This document shows, piece by piece, positions 40,040 through 48,943 of a stretch of DNA of 64,000 nt. The notes beneath the pieces are model-generated. The model saw only the letters and a list, made by a program, of their open reading frames with translations. It ran no database searches and had not been told where the DNA came from. The DNA comes from Larkinella sp. C7 (lineage in GTDB: Bacteria; Bacteroidota; Bacteroidia; Cytophagales; Spirosomataceae), in NCBI RefSeq assembly GCF_006149005.1, contig NZ_VBSL01000004.1, positions 429,909 through 493,908 on the forward strand. The letters run 5' to 3'. Numbering within the stretch: position 1 is the stretch's first letter; the number at the start of each line of letters is the position of its first letter. A program made the translations under genes and the position numbers.

Positions 40040-40645
40040 TCACAAAACCGGCGGGTTCATCAGCTGAAAATCACGCACATGTTGCTGCAATTCAGGAAAA
40101 AACCGGTGGAAGTGTTCCTCAAAACTATCGTAATTATCATTCAAATCTTCAATGGCGGTATCCAGATTCGACGGAAAAGCCGTGCGCCGGGCCATTCCTT
40201 TCAGGCTCCGGTCGATGCCTTCCAGAAACTGATAATTGGTCAGCCAATCGTGCTGCATCATGTAACCGGCCATGCGCCAGGCGGCATCGGGCAACTGAGT
40301 CCGGTGGTTTTTCAGAAACTGGTAAAAAGCCGGCACAAATTCGGTTAACGAGCGGCCGGAAATAGCGGTGAAGTGAACCGCCAGAAAATGATCGAGAAAC
40401 ACATCGATGGCCGCTCCTGCGTATTTATGGCAGCGGGGCCGAACCAGAATCCGCATTTCCTCCACCAGAGGGTGTTGATCCGTAAACTGATCGATCTGGC
40501 GGTGGAGCCAGATGCCGCGCTGCACCGCCGTCGATAACCCATGCCGGGGATGACCGGGATTTCCCTTGATGAAATCCGCAATAAAATTGCCGATCAACAG
40601 CCCCTCATCATCGCCGGAAAGGTACGCATGTGCTAATATATTCAT
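40040..40645 (-). CDS. acpH: Acyl carrier protein phosphodiesterase
   Basis: 201 residues. AcpH removes the 4'-phosphopantetheine prosthetic group from holo-ACP. Family markers are MNILAHAYLSGDDEGLLIGNFIADFIKG at the N-terminus, with the metal-binding His/Asp pattern, then RGIWLHRQIDQFTDQHP and DVFLDHFLAVHF. It lies between the dCMP-deaminase-like gene (12 bp upstream) and holA, all leftward, suggesting one operon. Confidence 0.9.
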   Translation of the reverse strand: MNILAHAYLSGDDEGLLIGNFIADFIKGNPGHPRHGLSTAVQRGIWLHRQIDQFTDQHPLVEEMRILVRPRCHKYAGAAIDVFLDHFLAVHFTAISGRSLTEFVPAFYQFLKNHRTQLPDAAWRMAGYMMQHDWLTNYQFLEGIDRSLKGMARRTAFPSNLDTAIEDLNDNYDSFEEHFHRFFPELQQHVRDFQLMNPPVL

Positions 40646-40657
40646 CGATCAGACCGC

Positions 40658-41161
40658 CTACAGATGCGGGTCGCCCTGCGCAAGCACAGTTTCAAACCCC
40701 GCTGTAGGCTGGTATTGGACGGTTTCTACGCCGAATTTACGCAAAAACTCGACACCCTCGTCGGTCGGAATGCCTTTGTATTGCGCGTAGGAGTGCAGAA
40801 AAACCACCTTGGCAATTTTCATACTGAAGATAATCCGCGCACAGGCGATGCAGGGCGACAACGTAACGTAGATGGTTGCGCCTTCGATCACCGCACCGTT
40901 TTTGGCCGCGTACAAAATCGCGTTTTGCTCGGCATGAAGTGCCAGTGAACAGCTTCCTTTCGAGTCGCGCGGACAGCCGACCTCCGGAAATTCTTCGTCG
41001 CAATTGTGCGTTCCCGACGGTGGGCCGTTGTAGCCAATGGAAATAATCCGGGTTTCTTTCGTCAACACCGCGCCCACCTGCGCCTTGATGCAGTGCGACC
41101 GCTTCGAAAGATTGACGGCCAGTTCCATGAAAATATCGTCAAACCGGGGCTTGCTCATCAA
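40658..41161 (-). CDS. dCMP deaminase family protein
   Basis: 167 residues. It is a zinc-dependent cytidine/deoxycytidylate deaminase. The catalytic and zinc residues are in LHAEQNAILYAA (His, Glu) and LSPCIACARII (two Cys). Length and the N-terminal RFDDIFMELAVNLSKRSHC match the ComEB/dCMP-deaminase group, which supplies dUMP for thymidylate synthesis; a related function cannot be excluded. It is first in the leftward set with acpH and holA. A palindromic repeat lies just upstream. Confidence 0.9.
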   Translation of the reverse strand: MMSKPRFDDIFMELAVNLSKRSHCIKAQVGAVLTKETRIISIGYNGPPSGTHNCDEEFPEVGCPRDSKGSCSLALHAEQNAILYAAKNGAVIEGATIYVTLSPCIACARIIFSMKIAKVVFLHSYAQYKGIPTDEGVEFLRKFGVETVQYQPTAGFETVLAQGDPHL

Positions 41162-41190
41162 ACTTGGTTTATAGTAGATCGATTTGCCGG

Positions 41191-41258
41191 GAACACTGAT
41201 TGAACGGATTAAACAGATTTTATCCGTTCAATCCGCTTAATCCGTTCAATCAGTGTTC
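41191..41258. repeat. 22-bp perfect inverted repeat, 9-bp-periodic arms
   Basis: Arms 41191-41212 and 41237-41258 are exact complements (right arm TTAATCCGTTCAATCAGTGT and on). The right half is built of 9-bp units such as ATCCGTTCA and ATCCGCTTA. It lies between the dCMP-deaminase start and the AarF-like gene's end. Confidence 0.85.
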
Positions 41259-41295
41259 CTATCCAACCATAAACTTAAAACTATTTACCCGCTTG

Positions 41296-42639
41296 TCAAG
41301 CCGCGTTTTCCATTTCCAGTCGCAGTTTTTTGGAAACCAACCAATCTGGTTTATGGGTAATAACCCTGGCCTTCAATTCGTTGAGCATCGAATACAGACC
41401 AAAATACGTCCGGTTGATGTACAAACCGTGTTGCGAGCCACGGGCCACTTTCGAGTTTTTCAGTTCTTCTACCTGGGCCAGTTCTTCGGCAAACGCATAC
41501 ACGGTATCGAAATAGGAATTATCCCCAAAATCGAAGGTCTGTTTCTCAAACGGTTTTCCGAGCAAGACGATCATTTTCTTAAACAGATCGACAAAAAAGG
41601 CCTGCTCTTTCGGCGAATCTTCGGGAACGATAAACTCCAGGTTGCGGAAGGTTTCCAGGGTGGCTTCCTCATCGTCGAGCATGTCGAAGTTGATCAACCG
41701 GAAGTAATTGTCGTAAAAAAACTCGGAAATGACTTTCACACAGCCGAAGTCGATGACACCCATCGTGCCGTCGGCGCGCATCAGGAAGTTACCGGGGTGC
41801 GGATCGGCGTGAACCTGCTTGAGGTCGTGAATCTGGAAGTTGTAAAAATCCCACAATGCCTGCCCGATGCGGTCCCGGATTTCCTGCGACGGATTCGTTT
41901 TCAGAAAATCCTTCATGTGAAAACCGTCCAGCCAGTCCATCGTTAAAATGCGTTTGCTCGACAGATCGGGGTAATATTTCGGGAAAACGAGGTTCGGAAT
42001 CGACGCACACTGCTCCGAAATGTACATCGAGCGTTTCAGTTCGAGTTCGTAGTCGGTCTCTTCCAGCAATTTGGACTCTACCTCCCCCATGTATCGGTTG
42101 ATGTCCTTCTCGTTCAGGTTCAGCAGCCGGATCGCCAGCGGTTTGGCAATCCGCAGATCAGAACTAACGCTGTCGGCTACGCCCGGATACTGCACCTTCA
42201 CCGCCAGTTTCCGATCATCTTTCCAGGCCAGATGCACCTGCCCGATGGATGCCGCATTGACCGCTTCCATCTCGAACCGGTCATAAATTTGCTGGGGCGA
42301 TTTCCCGAAATACGTTCGGAACATCTTGACCACCAGCGGTCCCGACAAGGGCGGAGCCGAATACTGCGACATGGCAAACTGGTCGACGTACGCCCGTGGC
42401 AGGATGTTGCGGTCCATGCTCAGCATCTGCGCCATTTTCAGCGCACTGCCTTTCAGTTCACTCAGGGCGTTGTAAATGTCCGTCGCATTGTCCTGATGCA
42501 GTTCCTCCTTCGTCAGGCTGGGATCGAGCAACTTTTTCCCGTAATGCTTCAAATAATTCCCGCCGACTTTTACACCCGCTTTTACAAACTGGCTGGCCCG
42601 GGCAACTTTGGTGGTCGGGATATGGTTTTGCGTTTTCAT
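41296..42639 (-). CDS. ABC1/AarF/UbiB-family atypical kinase
   Basis: 447 residues from the ATG at 42639. The longer frame reaches 42696 but translates a repeat and is not used. ABC1 kinases are atypical protein-kinase-like ATPases that act with isoprenoid quinone metabolism. Visible features are the ABC1 KxGQ-like region (LKMAQMLSMD), the Ala-rich nucleotide loop in AASIGQVHLA, the catalytic-loop HADPHPGNFL and DFG-like IDFGCVKV. It is the second gene after the TetR-like regulator. Quinone-related function is family inference; menD elsewhere in the window shows menaquinone is made. Confidence 0.92.
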   Translation of the reverse strand: MKTQNHIPTTKVARASQFVKAGVKVGGNYLKHYGKKLLDPSLTKEELHQDNATDIYNALSELKGSALKMAQMLSMDRNILPRAYVDQFAMSQYSAPPLSGPLVVKMFRTYFGKSPQQIYDRFEMEAVNAASIGQVHLAWKDDRKLAVKVQYPGVADSVSSDLRIAKPLAIRLLNLNEKDINRYMGEVESKLLEETDYELELKRSMYISEQCASIPNLVFPKYYPDLSSKRILTMDWLDGFHMKDFLKTNPSQEIRDRIGQALWDFYNFQIHDLKQVHADPHPGNFLMRADGTMGVIDFGCVKVISEFFYDNYFRLINFDMLDDEEATLETFRNLEFIVPEDSPKEQAFFVDLFKKMIVLLGKPFEKQTFDFGDNSYFDTVYAFAEELAQVEELKNSKVARGSQHGLYINRTYFGLYSMLNELKARVITHKPDWLVSKKLRLEMENAA

Positions 42640-42646
42640 GGCTGGA

Positions 42647-42725
42647 AATGATGGAGTATGAATGATGAACGATGATGAATGGTTTGTCAGATTCATTCAT
42701 CGTTCATCATTCATACTCCATCATT
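42647..42725. repeat. Heptad-periodic inverted repeat spanning the tetR-aarF gap
   Basis: The right arm (42691-42725) is five 7-bp units (ATTCATT, CATCGTT, CATCATT, CATACTC, CATCATT). The left arm (42647-42680) is its complement, exact over 28 bp with a one-base difference near the loop. It fills the gap from the TetR stop codon to 8 bp before the AarF-like start. Confidence 0.85.
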
Positions 42726-43389
42726 TATTTTGATAAATGAACTTCGCCAGGTCGAACAACGAATCCAGCGGGGAGCGGCCGATCAAATCGAAGGCGGTGT
42801 TGACCGATTTTTCGATGGCGGTATCGGTTTTCTCAAAATTCTTGCTGACGTCGTTGACCCAGAAATGCAGGATAAACAGGGTTTGGGTCCACAGCCCGTC
42901 GGCGTAGCGATCGGACAGAAACGGCCGGGGTTCGACCTCCTTGCTTTCGCGCCCTTCGGCCAGTAAATCCCGGACGTAATCGTAGTAGGCGTCCTTGAAG
43001 AGTTGCAGGACGCGGGCCGACGGTTTTCCCATCCGGGCTTTCGCCATGGGCGACAGATTGGTGGTGGACGGGCGCAGTTGGTTGTAACTAAACACCACAA
43101 AACTGCGCTGCGCTTTCAACACCTCCACCCAGGTATAATAGAACGCGAGGAGCTTTTCACGGACCGAATACGTCTGGTAAATTGGATCGGACTCGACAGT
43201 TTGCTGGGCCTGTTTGAAGAAGGCCAGCCAGACATCCGCTTCAATCGACTCGAACGAAGTGTACTCCTCATAGAAGTCCGCTTCTGAAATTTTCAGCTTC
43301 TTCGCAAATTGAAAAACGCTCGGTGGTGGGGTTCCGTTTTCAAGCACATAGTCGGTATAGGCTTTACGGATTTTTTCCAGTTTTTCCAT
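42721..43389 (-). CDS. TetR-family transcriptional regulator
   Basis: 222 residues. The N-terminal ~55 residues have a TetR-like HTH (SVFQFAKKLKISEADFYEEYTS), followed by an all-helical C-terminal domain for ligand binding and dimerisation (about 60-222). The HTH is diverged. It is coupled in position with the ABC1-kinase gene, 81 bp upstream of it, an arrangement repeated in other Bacteroidota by my recollection. It probably regulates itself and the kinase, through an unknown ligand. The gap holds a long palindrome rather than a normal operator. Confidence 0.82.
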   Translation of the reverse strand: MEKLEKIRKAYTDYVLENGTPPPSVFQFAKKLKISEADFYEEYTSFESIEADVWLAFFKQAQQTVESDPIYQTYSVREKLLAFYYTWVEVLKAQRSFVVFSYNQLRPSTTNLSPMAKARMGKPSARVLQLFKDAYYDYVRDLLAEGRESKEVEPRPFLSDRYADGLWTQTLFILHFWVNDVSKNFEKTDTAIEKSVNTAFDLIGRSPLDSLFDLAKFIYQNK

Positions 43390-43420
43390 ACCTGACGAAC
43401 GCAGTGTACAGCAAAAAAGT

Positions 43421-43912
43421 TTAGCTTTTCATGTTCACAAATTGCAAAGATATTTCCAGCTCTGCCCGGCGCAACATGCCGATGACAGCTTGCAGATCGT
43501 CGATTTTTTTACTGGTCACCCGCACCTGATCATCCATGGCCTGGGCGGTCAGTTTCGGAAAGCTTTCCTTGATCAATTTCAGGATTTTGCGCTGCTGGTC
43601 TTTGTCGAGTCCCTGCCGGACTTTGAGCTCGTGCCGCAGGCGGTTTCCCGACTGGTGGGGCTCAGCGGTAAAATCCAGACTCCGCCCGTCGACCCCTTGT
43701 TTGATCACCCGGGTCAGCAGAATATCCTCCACCGATTTCAGGCTCATGTCGTTGTCGGTATCGATCTTCACCGTGAAATCCTTCTTATTGAGTTCCACGC
43801 TGGTTTTGCTGTTTCGCAAGTCATACCGGTTCGCTATCTCCTTGATTGCGACATTGATAGCGTTGTCTAACGTTTGCAAATCAACTTTACTGACTATATC
43901 GAAAGAGGCCAT
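43421..43912 (-). CDS. YajQ-family nucleotide-binding protein
   Basis: 163 residues from the ATG at 43912; an upstream in-frame TTG would add 11 residues. The family motif starts MASFDIVSKVDLQTLDNAIN and contains FDIV, the typical YRxDFRxSKT-like block (RYDLRNSKTSVELNKKD) and a C-terminal KKIDDLQAVIGMLR. YajQ binds nucleotides or cyclic di-GMP in some bacteria and interacts with transcription factors; its role here is unknown. It is a single leftward gene divergent from the dehydrogenase gene at 44 kb. Confidence 0.94.
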   Translation of the reverse strand: MASFDIVSKVDLQTLDNAINVAIKEIANRYDLRNSKTSVELNKKDFTVKIDTDNDMSLKSVEDILLTRVIKQGVDGRSLDFTAEPHQSGNRLRHELKVRQGLDKDQQRKILKLIKESFPKLTAQAMDDQVRVTSKKIDDLQAVIGMLRRAELEISLQFVNMKS

Positions 43913-44065
43913 ACTACATCGGGTTGGTGATGAATTGGGAAACAAATGGTTTCACAAAAGTAAGCGGTTTTCCGGGCCGAAGCACACATTCCGCCCGGAA
44001 AACCACCTTGCGGTGACCAAACTATTCCCGCCCTGTTGTAGCTTTGGGTGCTAATTCATCCTGAA

Positions 44066-44842
44066 ATGATGCAAAAAAGAACCGTTCTGATTACCGGCAG
44101 CACCAGTGGCATCGGGCATTCCATCGCCACGGCTTTTGCCCAGCAGGGCTATAACCTGATTTTAAACGGCTTGGAAGCCAACGGCCCCCAACTGGCCGAA
44201 ACGATGGCGGCAGAATTCAACATCGACGCGGTATTTGATCCGGCCAACATGCTGGACCCGGCCGCCCTGCGGGCGATGGTCAGCCGGGCCGGGGAAAAAT
44301 TTGGAGGCATCGACGTGCTGGTCAACAACGCCGGGATTCAGTACGTCTCGCCGATCGATGCGTTTCCGGAAGACCGTTGGGATGCCATTCTCGGCGTGAA
44401 CCTGACTTCCGCCTTCCACCTGACCAAAGCCGTGTGGCCGTTCATGAAACAGCAGCAATTCGGCCGCATCATCAACATCGCTTCGGCCCACGGTCTGGTG
44501 GCGTCCGAATTCAAAAGTGCCTACGTAGCTGCTAAACACGGGTTGGTTGGCTTCACCAAAACCATCGCCCTCGAAGGTGCCCCCTGCGGCATTACCGCCA
44601 ACGCCATCTGCCCCGGCTACGTCAAAACCGCCCTGGTGGACCAACAGATTGCCGATCAGGCCCGAACCCACCAGCTATCGGAAAAGGACGTAATCGAAAA
44701 GGTATTGCTGGCGAAACAGGCTCTCAAACAGTTCATCCCCGCCGAAACCATTGCCGCGCTTTGCCTGTTTCTGGCGTCAGAAAGTGCGGCCACCATAACC
44801 GGGGCGGCTCTGCCCATCGACGGCGGCTGGACGGCACAGTGA
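44066..44842 (+). CDS. bdhA: 3-hydroxybutyrate dehydrogenase (SDR)
   Basis: 258 residues from the ATG at 44066; an alternative GTG start lies at 44048. It is a classical short-chain dehydrogenase, with TGSTSGIGHSIA for NAD binding, NNAG and the catalytic tetrad including YVAAKHG (Tyr-Lys). The C-terminal ESAATITGAALPIDGGWTAQ matches 3-hydroxybutyrate dehydrogenases, which oxidise 3-hydroxybutyrate to acetoacetate in ketone-body or PHB use. The substrate is inferred from that similarity; other short 3-hydroxyacyl substrates are possible. It is a single-gene unit. Confidence 0.85.
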   Translation: MMQKRTVLITGSTSGIGHSIATAFAQQGYNLILNGLEANGPQLAETMAAEFNIDAVFDPANMLDPAALRAMVSRAGEKFGGIDVLVNNAGIQYVSPIDAFPEDRWDAILGVNLTSAFHLTKAVWPFMKQQQFGRIINIASAHGLVASEFKSAYVAAKHGLVGFTKTIALEGAPCGITANAICPGYVKTALVDQQIADQARTHQLSEKDVIEKVLLAKQALKQFIPAETIAALCLFLASESAATITGAALPIDGGWTAQ

Positions 44843-44968
44843 TGGGACGGCGTTGCTCGTTCCTCAATGCACCTTGTGCAGGAATTACTTAAGAAAAAGT
44901 CACTATTATTTGCTTGTCTATACAAGCTGTTTTATTTTTGGGATTGATCTATCAATCAAGACTTTCCC

Positions 44969-46234
44969 GTGAAAAAAATCATTTACTTTTTCGTTTTAGT
45001 GGTTACATTTTTACCAAAATCCGGCTTTACCCAATGTGCGCCCCCAGCCCCTTCCTGTTCGGGTTGTGTGGCCTTAACCACCGGCAATCAAACACTGGCC
45101 AGCGGCACCTATTGCATCACCACTGCTATTTCGAACCTGACCATTCCCAGCGGAGCCGTTGTCTGCATGAGTGGCGGTTCACTCACCAATTCCAACCTGA
45201 ACGGCGGCACCTTACTCTATACTGCCGGAAGCCTGTCCAATCTCAACTCCAATTCGGGGGACATCCGGGTGCAGGGTACCCTTTCCAACCCCTCGAATAC
45301 CAGTTTTAACAATGTCCGGGTGATCGTTGAAAACGGCGGGGTGCTGAACATGACCTCGCTGGACATCAACAGCAGCCTGGTGGTCGATGGTGGCACGGTC
45401 AATGTAACGAACCTGACGCGGGTCAACGGCAATGGCAGCATTTGTCTGGCCAACATGGGCCAGATTCACACCCAGTATTTTCAGAATAACGGCACCAACC
45501 GGACCACCGCCCAGACCACCAAAGGCTGCCTGTCGATTGCTCAGCCCCAGAACGGGCAGACTTTTCTGAACAATCCCCTGACCACTTCCCCGGATGTGCT
45601 GGTCTGTCTCCCCGGCACTTTTACGCCCTCCAACCTGGGTTCGGCTACGGTGACGACCAACTGCACGGGTTGTGCCAACGCCATGCCCGTCACCTACGCC
45701 TACTTCCGCGCCCAGCCATTGGAAACCGGGGTTCGGCTGGAGTGGCAGACGTCCAACGAATTGAATCACCGGTTTTTTATCGTTGAACGATCCCTGAACG
45801 CTCTCGATTTTTCACCCGTCAGTGGCGAGGTCATCGACCCGTTTGGAACGCAAAATGGCCGAAAAGTCTACCGGCACACCGATTTTGGCGCCTTGTCCGA
45901 AACCTATTATTACCGTCTGAAACAGGTCGATGCGGATGGAACGGTGGCGTATTCGAAAATCCTGTCCGTCATCCTCGGGAACCAAGCTACCGCAGTCCGT
46001 GTGTTCCCAAATCCCGTGATCAATCAGTTGACCGTCGGGTTTCAAACCGCCGAAACCGGCATCATCGACATCGAGGTGGCCGACCTCAGCGGAAAACAAT
46101 GGCTCAGCCAGAGTGGGAACAAAACCGAAAAAAACCACAACGAGACGCTTCAGGTGCAGTCGCTGCCCAAAGGATTGTATCTGGTCACCATCCGGCTGGG
46201 CAACCAGTATTTTATCCGGAAAGTGTTGAAATAA
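44969..46234 (+). CDS. T9SS type A sorted surface protein with beta-helix-like repeats
   Basis: 421 residues. A Sec signal peptide (IIYFFVLVVTFLPKSGFTQ) leads into a Cys-rich start (CAPPAPSCSGC) and a Gly/Asn/Ser-rich repeat region (about 40-200) that looks like a right-handed beta-helix. A linker follows, then a C-terminal T9SS sorting domain beginning VRVFPNPVINQLTVGF (about 345-421) that marks it for secretion by the Type IX system and surface anchoring. No catalytic site is visible, so a structural or adhesive surface role is possible. Confidence 0.85.
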   Translation: MKKIIYFFVLVVTFLPKSGFTQCAPPAPSCSGCVALTTGNQTLASGTYCITTAISNLTIPSGAVVCMSGGSLTNSNLNGGTLLYTAGSLSNLNSNSGDIRVQGTLSNPSNTSFNNVRVIVENGGVLNMTSLDINSSLVVDGGTVNVTNLTRVNGNGSICLANMGQIHTQYFQNNGTNRTTAQTTKGCLSIAQPQNGQTFLNNPLTTSPDVLVCLPGTFTPSNLGSATVTTNCTGCANAMPVTYAYFRAQPLETGVRLEWQTSNELNHRFFIVERSLNALDFSPVSGEVIDPFGTQNGRKVYRHTDFGALSETYYYRLKQVDADGTVAYSKILSVILGNQATAVRVFPNPVINQLTVGFQTAETGIIDIEVADLSGKQWLSQSGNKTEKNHNETLQVQSLPKGLYLVTIRLGNQYFIRKVLK

Positions 46235-46237
46235 TCC

Positions 46238-48331
46238 TCAAAAAGTTGCCAGGTACGCGCCCTGCTGACGAACCGAATGACACGGAATGCCCAGTTTTCG
46301 GGCCTCGGCCAGCAACCGGTCCGTCAACGGGGTTTTGTTTGAATCGTCGAAAATCAAATGCCGGGCGGCCACCCGACCTTTCAGCTGGCTCCAGGATTGC
46401 AACGCATTCCGGCTGATGATGACATAATCGATCACGGCCGGCAATCGCCAGCCATTCCGGGCAGGCAGCCGGTTGATGATCAGAACGCTTTTCCCCTGCC
46501 AGTTTACCAGCGTGATGGCCCGGTTCTGAAACAGCGGCAATCCGGGGTTCGTTTGACCCGGTTGCGCATACGTGATTCGATCGACGCCCAGACTGTCCCA
46601 GGTATTCCGGATGTAAAACGTCACTTCCCGGCTTTTATCCGACAGCGAATCCCGGCTCAGCAAAACCGCCCTGTTGCCCTCCACAAAACTGATCGCCGAC
46701 TGGTGCGGCACAAAATGAACCAGCAGCAACCGCTGTTTTTTTCGATTCAGGGTGGTCATCCCAACCGACCCGGTCAGCAAAACCGCACTGATTGCCAGCC
46801 ACCAGCCGAATCGTTTTTCTCGGAACAGCAGCAATGCCGCCCCGAAGAAGATGATGGCATACAAAAGCCCCAGTTCAAACCCGCTGGCCATGAGCGGTTT
46901 CAGGATGGAGTGCGGCAACCGCTCCGTCTGGATGATGCACTGGTTCAGGAGCCACATTGCCCCAAACAGTGCTTTCCCGACCAGCAAACCCAGATATGGA
47001 ATCCAGCCCAGAACCAGCAAACCCATCGCCAGAATCAAAACCAGGGACGAAACCGGAATCACCAGCGGATTGGCTAGCCAGAAGTAGGTGGGAAACTGGT
47101 GGAAATAATACACGCCCAGGGGAAAAGTGACCACTTGCGCCACCAGCGACATGGCCGTCACTTTCCACAGCTTGTCGGTTAGCCAGTGTCGGAATGTCAG
47201 GCTTTGATACAGGCTTTCGTACCAGAGCGTCAATCCGCCAACGGCCAGGTATGACAACTGAAAACCGGCTGTCGTTAGGGCGTAAGGATCAAGCAGTAAA
47301 ATCAGAAAAGCGGAAGCCGCCAGCGTATTCAGAGGGTTGTTGGCGCGGCCCAATGTTTGGCCGATGAGCAGCAAGGTAAACATATACGCCGACCGCAAAA
47401 CCGGGGCGGAAAAACCGGTCATCAAGGCGTAAAACCAGAGCAAGCCCAGCATGACCACCGCAAAGACGTATTTCCCACCCTTTCGGCGCTTCACAAAACC
47501 CAGCACAAAGCTGACCGCAGCAAACAAAACGCCCACGTGCAGCCCCGAAACGGACAGGATATGCACGGCTCCGGCCGCCGAATAAGCTTGCTGCAACTCG
47601 GGGTCAATGCCGTCGCGAACGCCCAGAATCATCGCCTTTACAATGGCAAATTCCTGCCCGCTTCCCAGATGACTGGTAAACACGCTGTCGGCCCATGCAT
47701 TAATTTTATATGCTTGTGCAGTCAATTGATTTGAAGGACGATAGCCCAGAACAGCTCGATCATTCGGTCGTAAATACTGCTGGTGGTAAATCCCCCGGTG
47801 GGCCAGGTGCCGTTTGTAATTAAACTCGCCGGGATTCAGGGGTGGGTCAATCGTCCGGGGTTCCCCCCGAACCAGCCAGACATCGCCGTAGCGCGGTTTT
47901 TGAGCCACGGTTTTATCGATGTAGACGATGAGACGTCCGGTTGCCGGTTGCCAGGTGCGGTCGGTCAACACCTTCCGTACGTCCAGTTCCAGGCGAAAGG
48001 TTTTGGTGCGGTTTTCGGCCTGTGAGCCCACCACGGCTTCATACGCCCGAATGGGTCGGCGAAGGTGAACCAGATTCGCAGGGTCGTTCATCGGGGCATG
48101 AAACGAAGTCACCAGCCAGCCGATGGCGCTCAGGGTCAGCCAACCGGCCATGCCTTTGAGGACGGCACGGGGTCTGTCTTTCACGAAAGCAAGGATTCCC
48201 AAACTCAGGAAGCCGAGCAGCAGCAAGCCGGTGACGAGCCGGAGCGAATCCGGAAAAAACAGACAGGCGGTTATTCCGCTCATCAGTGCCACGAGGTAGC
48301 GAACGAACGGGAAGGCGTTCCAGCGCAGCAT
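46238..48331 (-). CDS. comEC: ComEC/Rec2-family DNA uptake channel protein
   Basis: 697 residues from the ATG at 48331, which overlaps the GNAT gene's TGA in TGATG. About ten membrane helices lie across an N-terminal DUF4131-like domain and the competence domain (VKAMILGVRDGIDPELQQAYSAAGAVHILSVSGLHVG). ComEC forms the inner-membrane channel for transforming DNA. The C-terminal domain is present (about 530-697) but has no HxHxDH metal site, so a nuclease activity is not supported. Whether this strain is competent is unknown. It is convergent with the T9SS gene. Confidence 0.9.
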   Translation of the reverse strand: MLRWNAFPFVRYLVALMSGITACLFFPDSLRLVTGLLLLGFLSLGILAFVKDRPRAVLKGMAGWLTLSAIGWLVTSFHAPMNDPANLVHLRRPIRAYEAVVGSQAENRTKTFRLELDVRKVLTDRTWQPATGRLIVYIDKTVAQKPRYGDVWLVRGEPRTIDPPLNPGEFNYKRHLAHRGIYHQQYLRPNDRAVLGYRPSNQLTAQAYKINAWADSVFTSHLGSGQEFAIVKAMILGVRDGIDPELQQAYSAAGAVHILSVSGLHVGVLFAAVSFVLGFVKRRKGGKYVFAVVMLGLLWFYALMTGFSAPVLRSAYMFTLLLIGQTLGRANNPLNTLAASAFLILLLDPYALTTAGFQLSYLAVGGLTLWYESLYQSLTFRHWLTDKLWKVTAMSLVAQVVTFPLGVYYFHQFPTYFWLANPLVIPVSSLVLILAMGLLVLGWIPYLGLLVGKALFGAMWLLNQCIIQTERLPHSILKPLMASGFELGLLYAIIFFGAALLLFREKRFGWWLAISAVLLTGSVGMTTLNRKKQRLLLVHFVPHQSAISFVEGNRAVLLSRDSLSDKSREVTFYIRNTWDSLGVDRITYAQPGQTNPGLPLFQNRAITLVNWQGKSVLIINRLPARNGWRLPAVIDYVIISRNALQSWSQLKGRVAARHLIFDDSNKTPLTDRLLAEARKLGIPCHSVRQQGAYLATF

Positions 48332-48780
48332 CAGGCCGGAAAGGACGAAGCGGGCAGCACCATTTTGTAATGCTGAATACCGCATTCTTCAAACATCGGA
48401 CCGACGGCTTTGAACCCAAACTTGGCGTACAGCGGCATGGCCGTTAGCTGGGCATTCAGATAAATCGACTCGATGGGTTCCGGCTGCTGACTCAACACAT
48501 CGTCGAGCACCGTCCGAACCAATGCCTGACCGACGCCCTTGCCCCGAAAAGGCGCCAGAACGGCAAACCGCTCCAGCTTTACACCGTTAGACGTCGTACG
48601 CCAGCGGGCGGCTCCGCAGGGTGTACCGTCGCAGAAAGCCAGAAAATGGCGGCTGCTCGTTTCAAATTCATCATACTCATCTTCCGCCCGAACGTGCTGT
48701 TCTTTGACAAACACAGCCTCTCGAATGGCAAAAACTTGCTGCATTTCAGCCGGACGGATAACCTGAATCACTTCAATCAT
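48331..48780 (-). CDS. GNAT-family N-acetyltransferase (ElaA-like)
   Basis: 149 residues. The GNAT acetyl-CoA motif is RFAVLAPFRGKGVGQALV (about residues 74-92) and the fold opens with an ElaA-like MQQVFAIREAVFVKEQHV. The acceptor is unknown. The stop codon overlaps the start of comEC by one base, so they are translationally coupled. The promoter side borders a large inverted repeat. Confidence 0.9.
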   Translation of the reverse strand: MIEVIQVIRPAEMQQVFAIREAVFVKEQHVRAEDEYDEFETSSRHFLAFCDGTPCGAARWRTTSNGVKLERFAVLAPFRGKGVGQALVRTVLDDVLSQQPEPIESIYLNAQLTAMPLYAKFGFKAVGPMFEECGIQHYKMVLPASSFPA

Positions 48781-48798
48781 ACGGCAGGAAAGTTAGTC

Positions 48799-48939
48799 GG
48801 TTTACGATTTCCAGTTTTCGGTGCTGTTCCCCGCCGGGGCTGACGCATTCTTAAAATATCGAATCATAAATACCGAATATGGAATACCGAAGAGACAGGC
48901 GTCAGTTCCGGCGGGGAACCACACCGAAAACCGTAAACC
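48799..48939. repeat. Compound inverted repeat with internal heptad array
   Basis: Imperfect ~40-bp arms (48799-48846 and 48899-48939), with the cores GCTGACGC and GCGTCAG, flank a ~50-bp centre. The centre holds five consecutive 7-bp units (48857-48891: TATCGAA, TCATAAA, TACCGAA, TATGGAA, TACCGAA). It lies between the GNAT gene's start and the M43 protease gene's stop. Confidence 0.75.
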
Positions 48940-48943
48940 CTGA

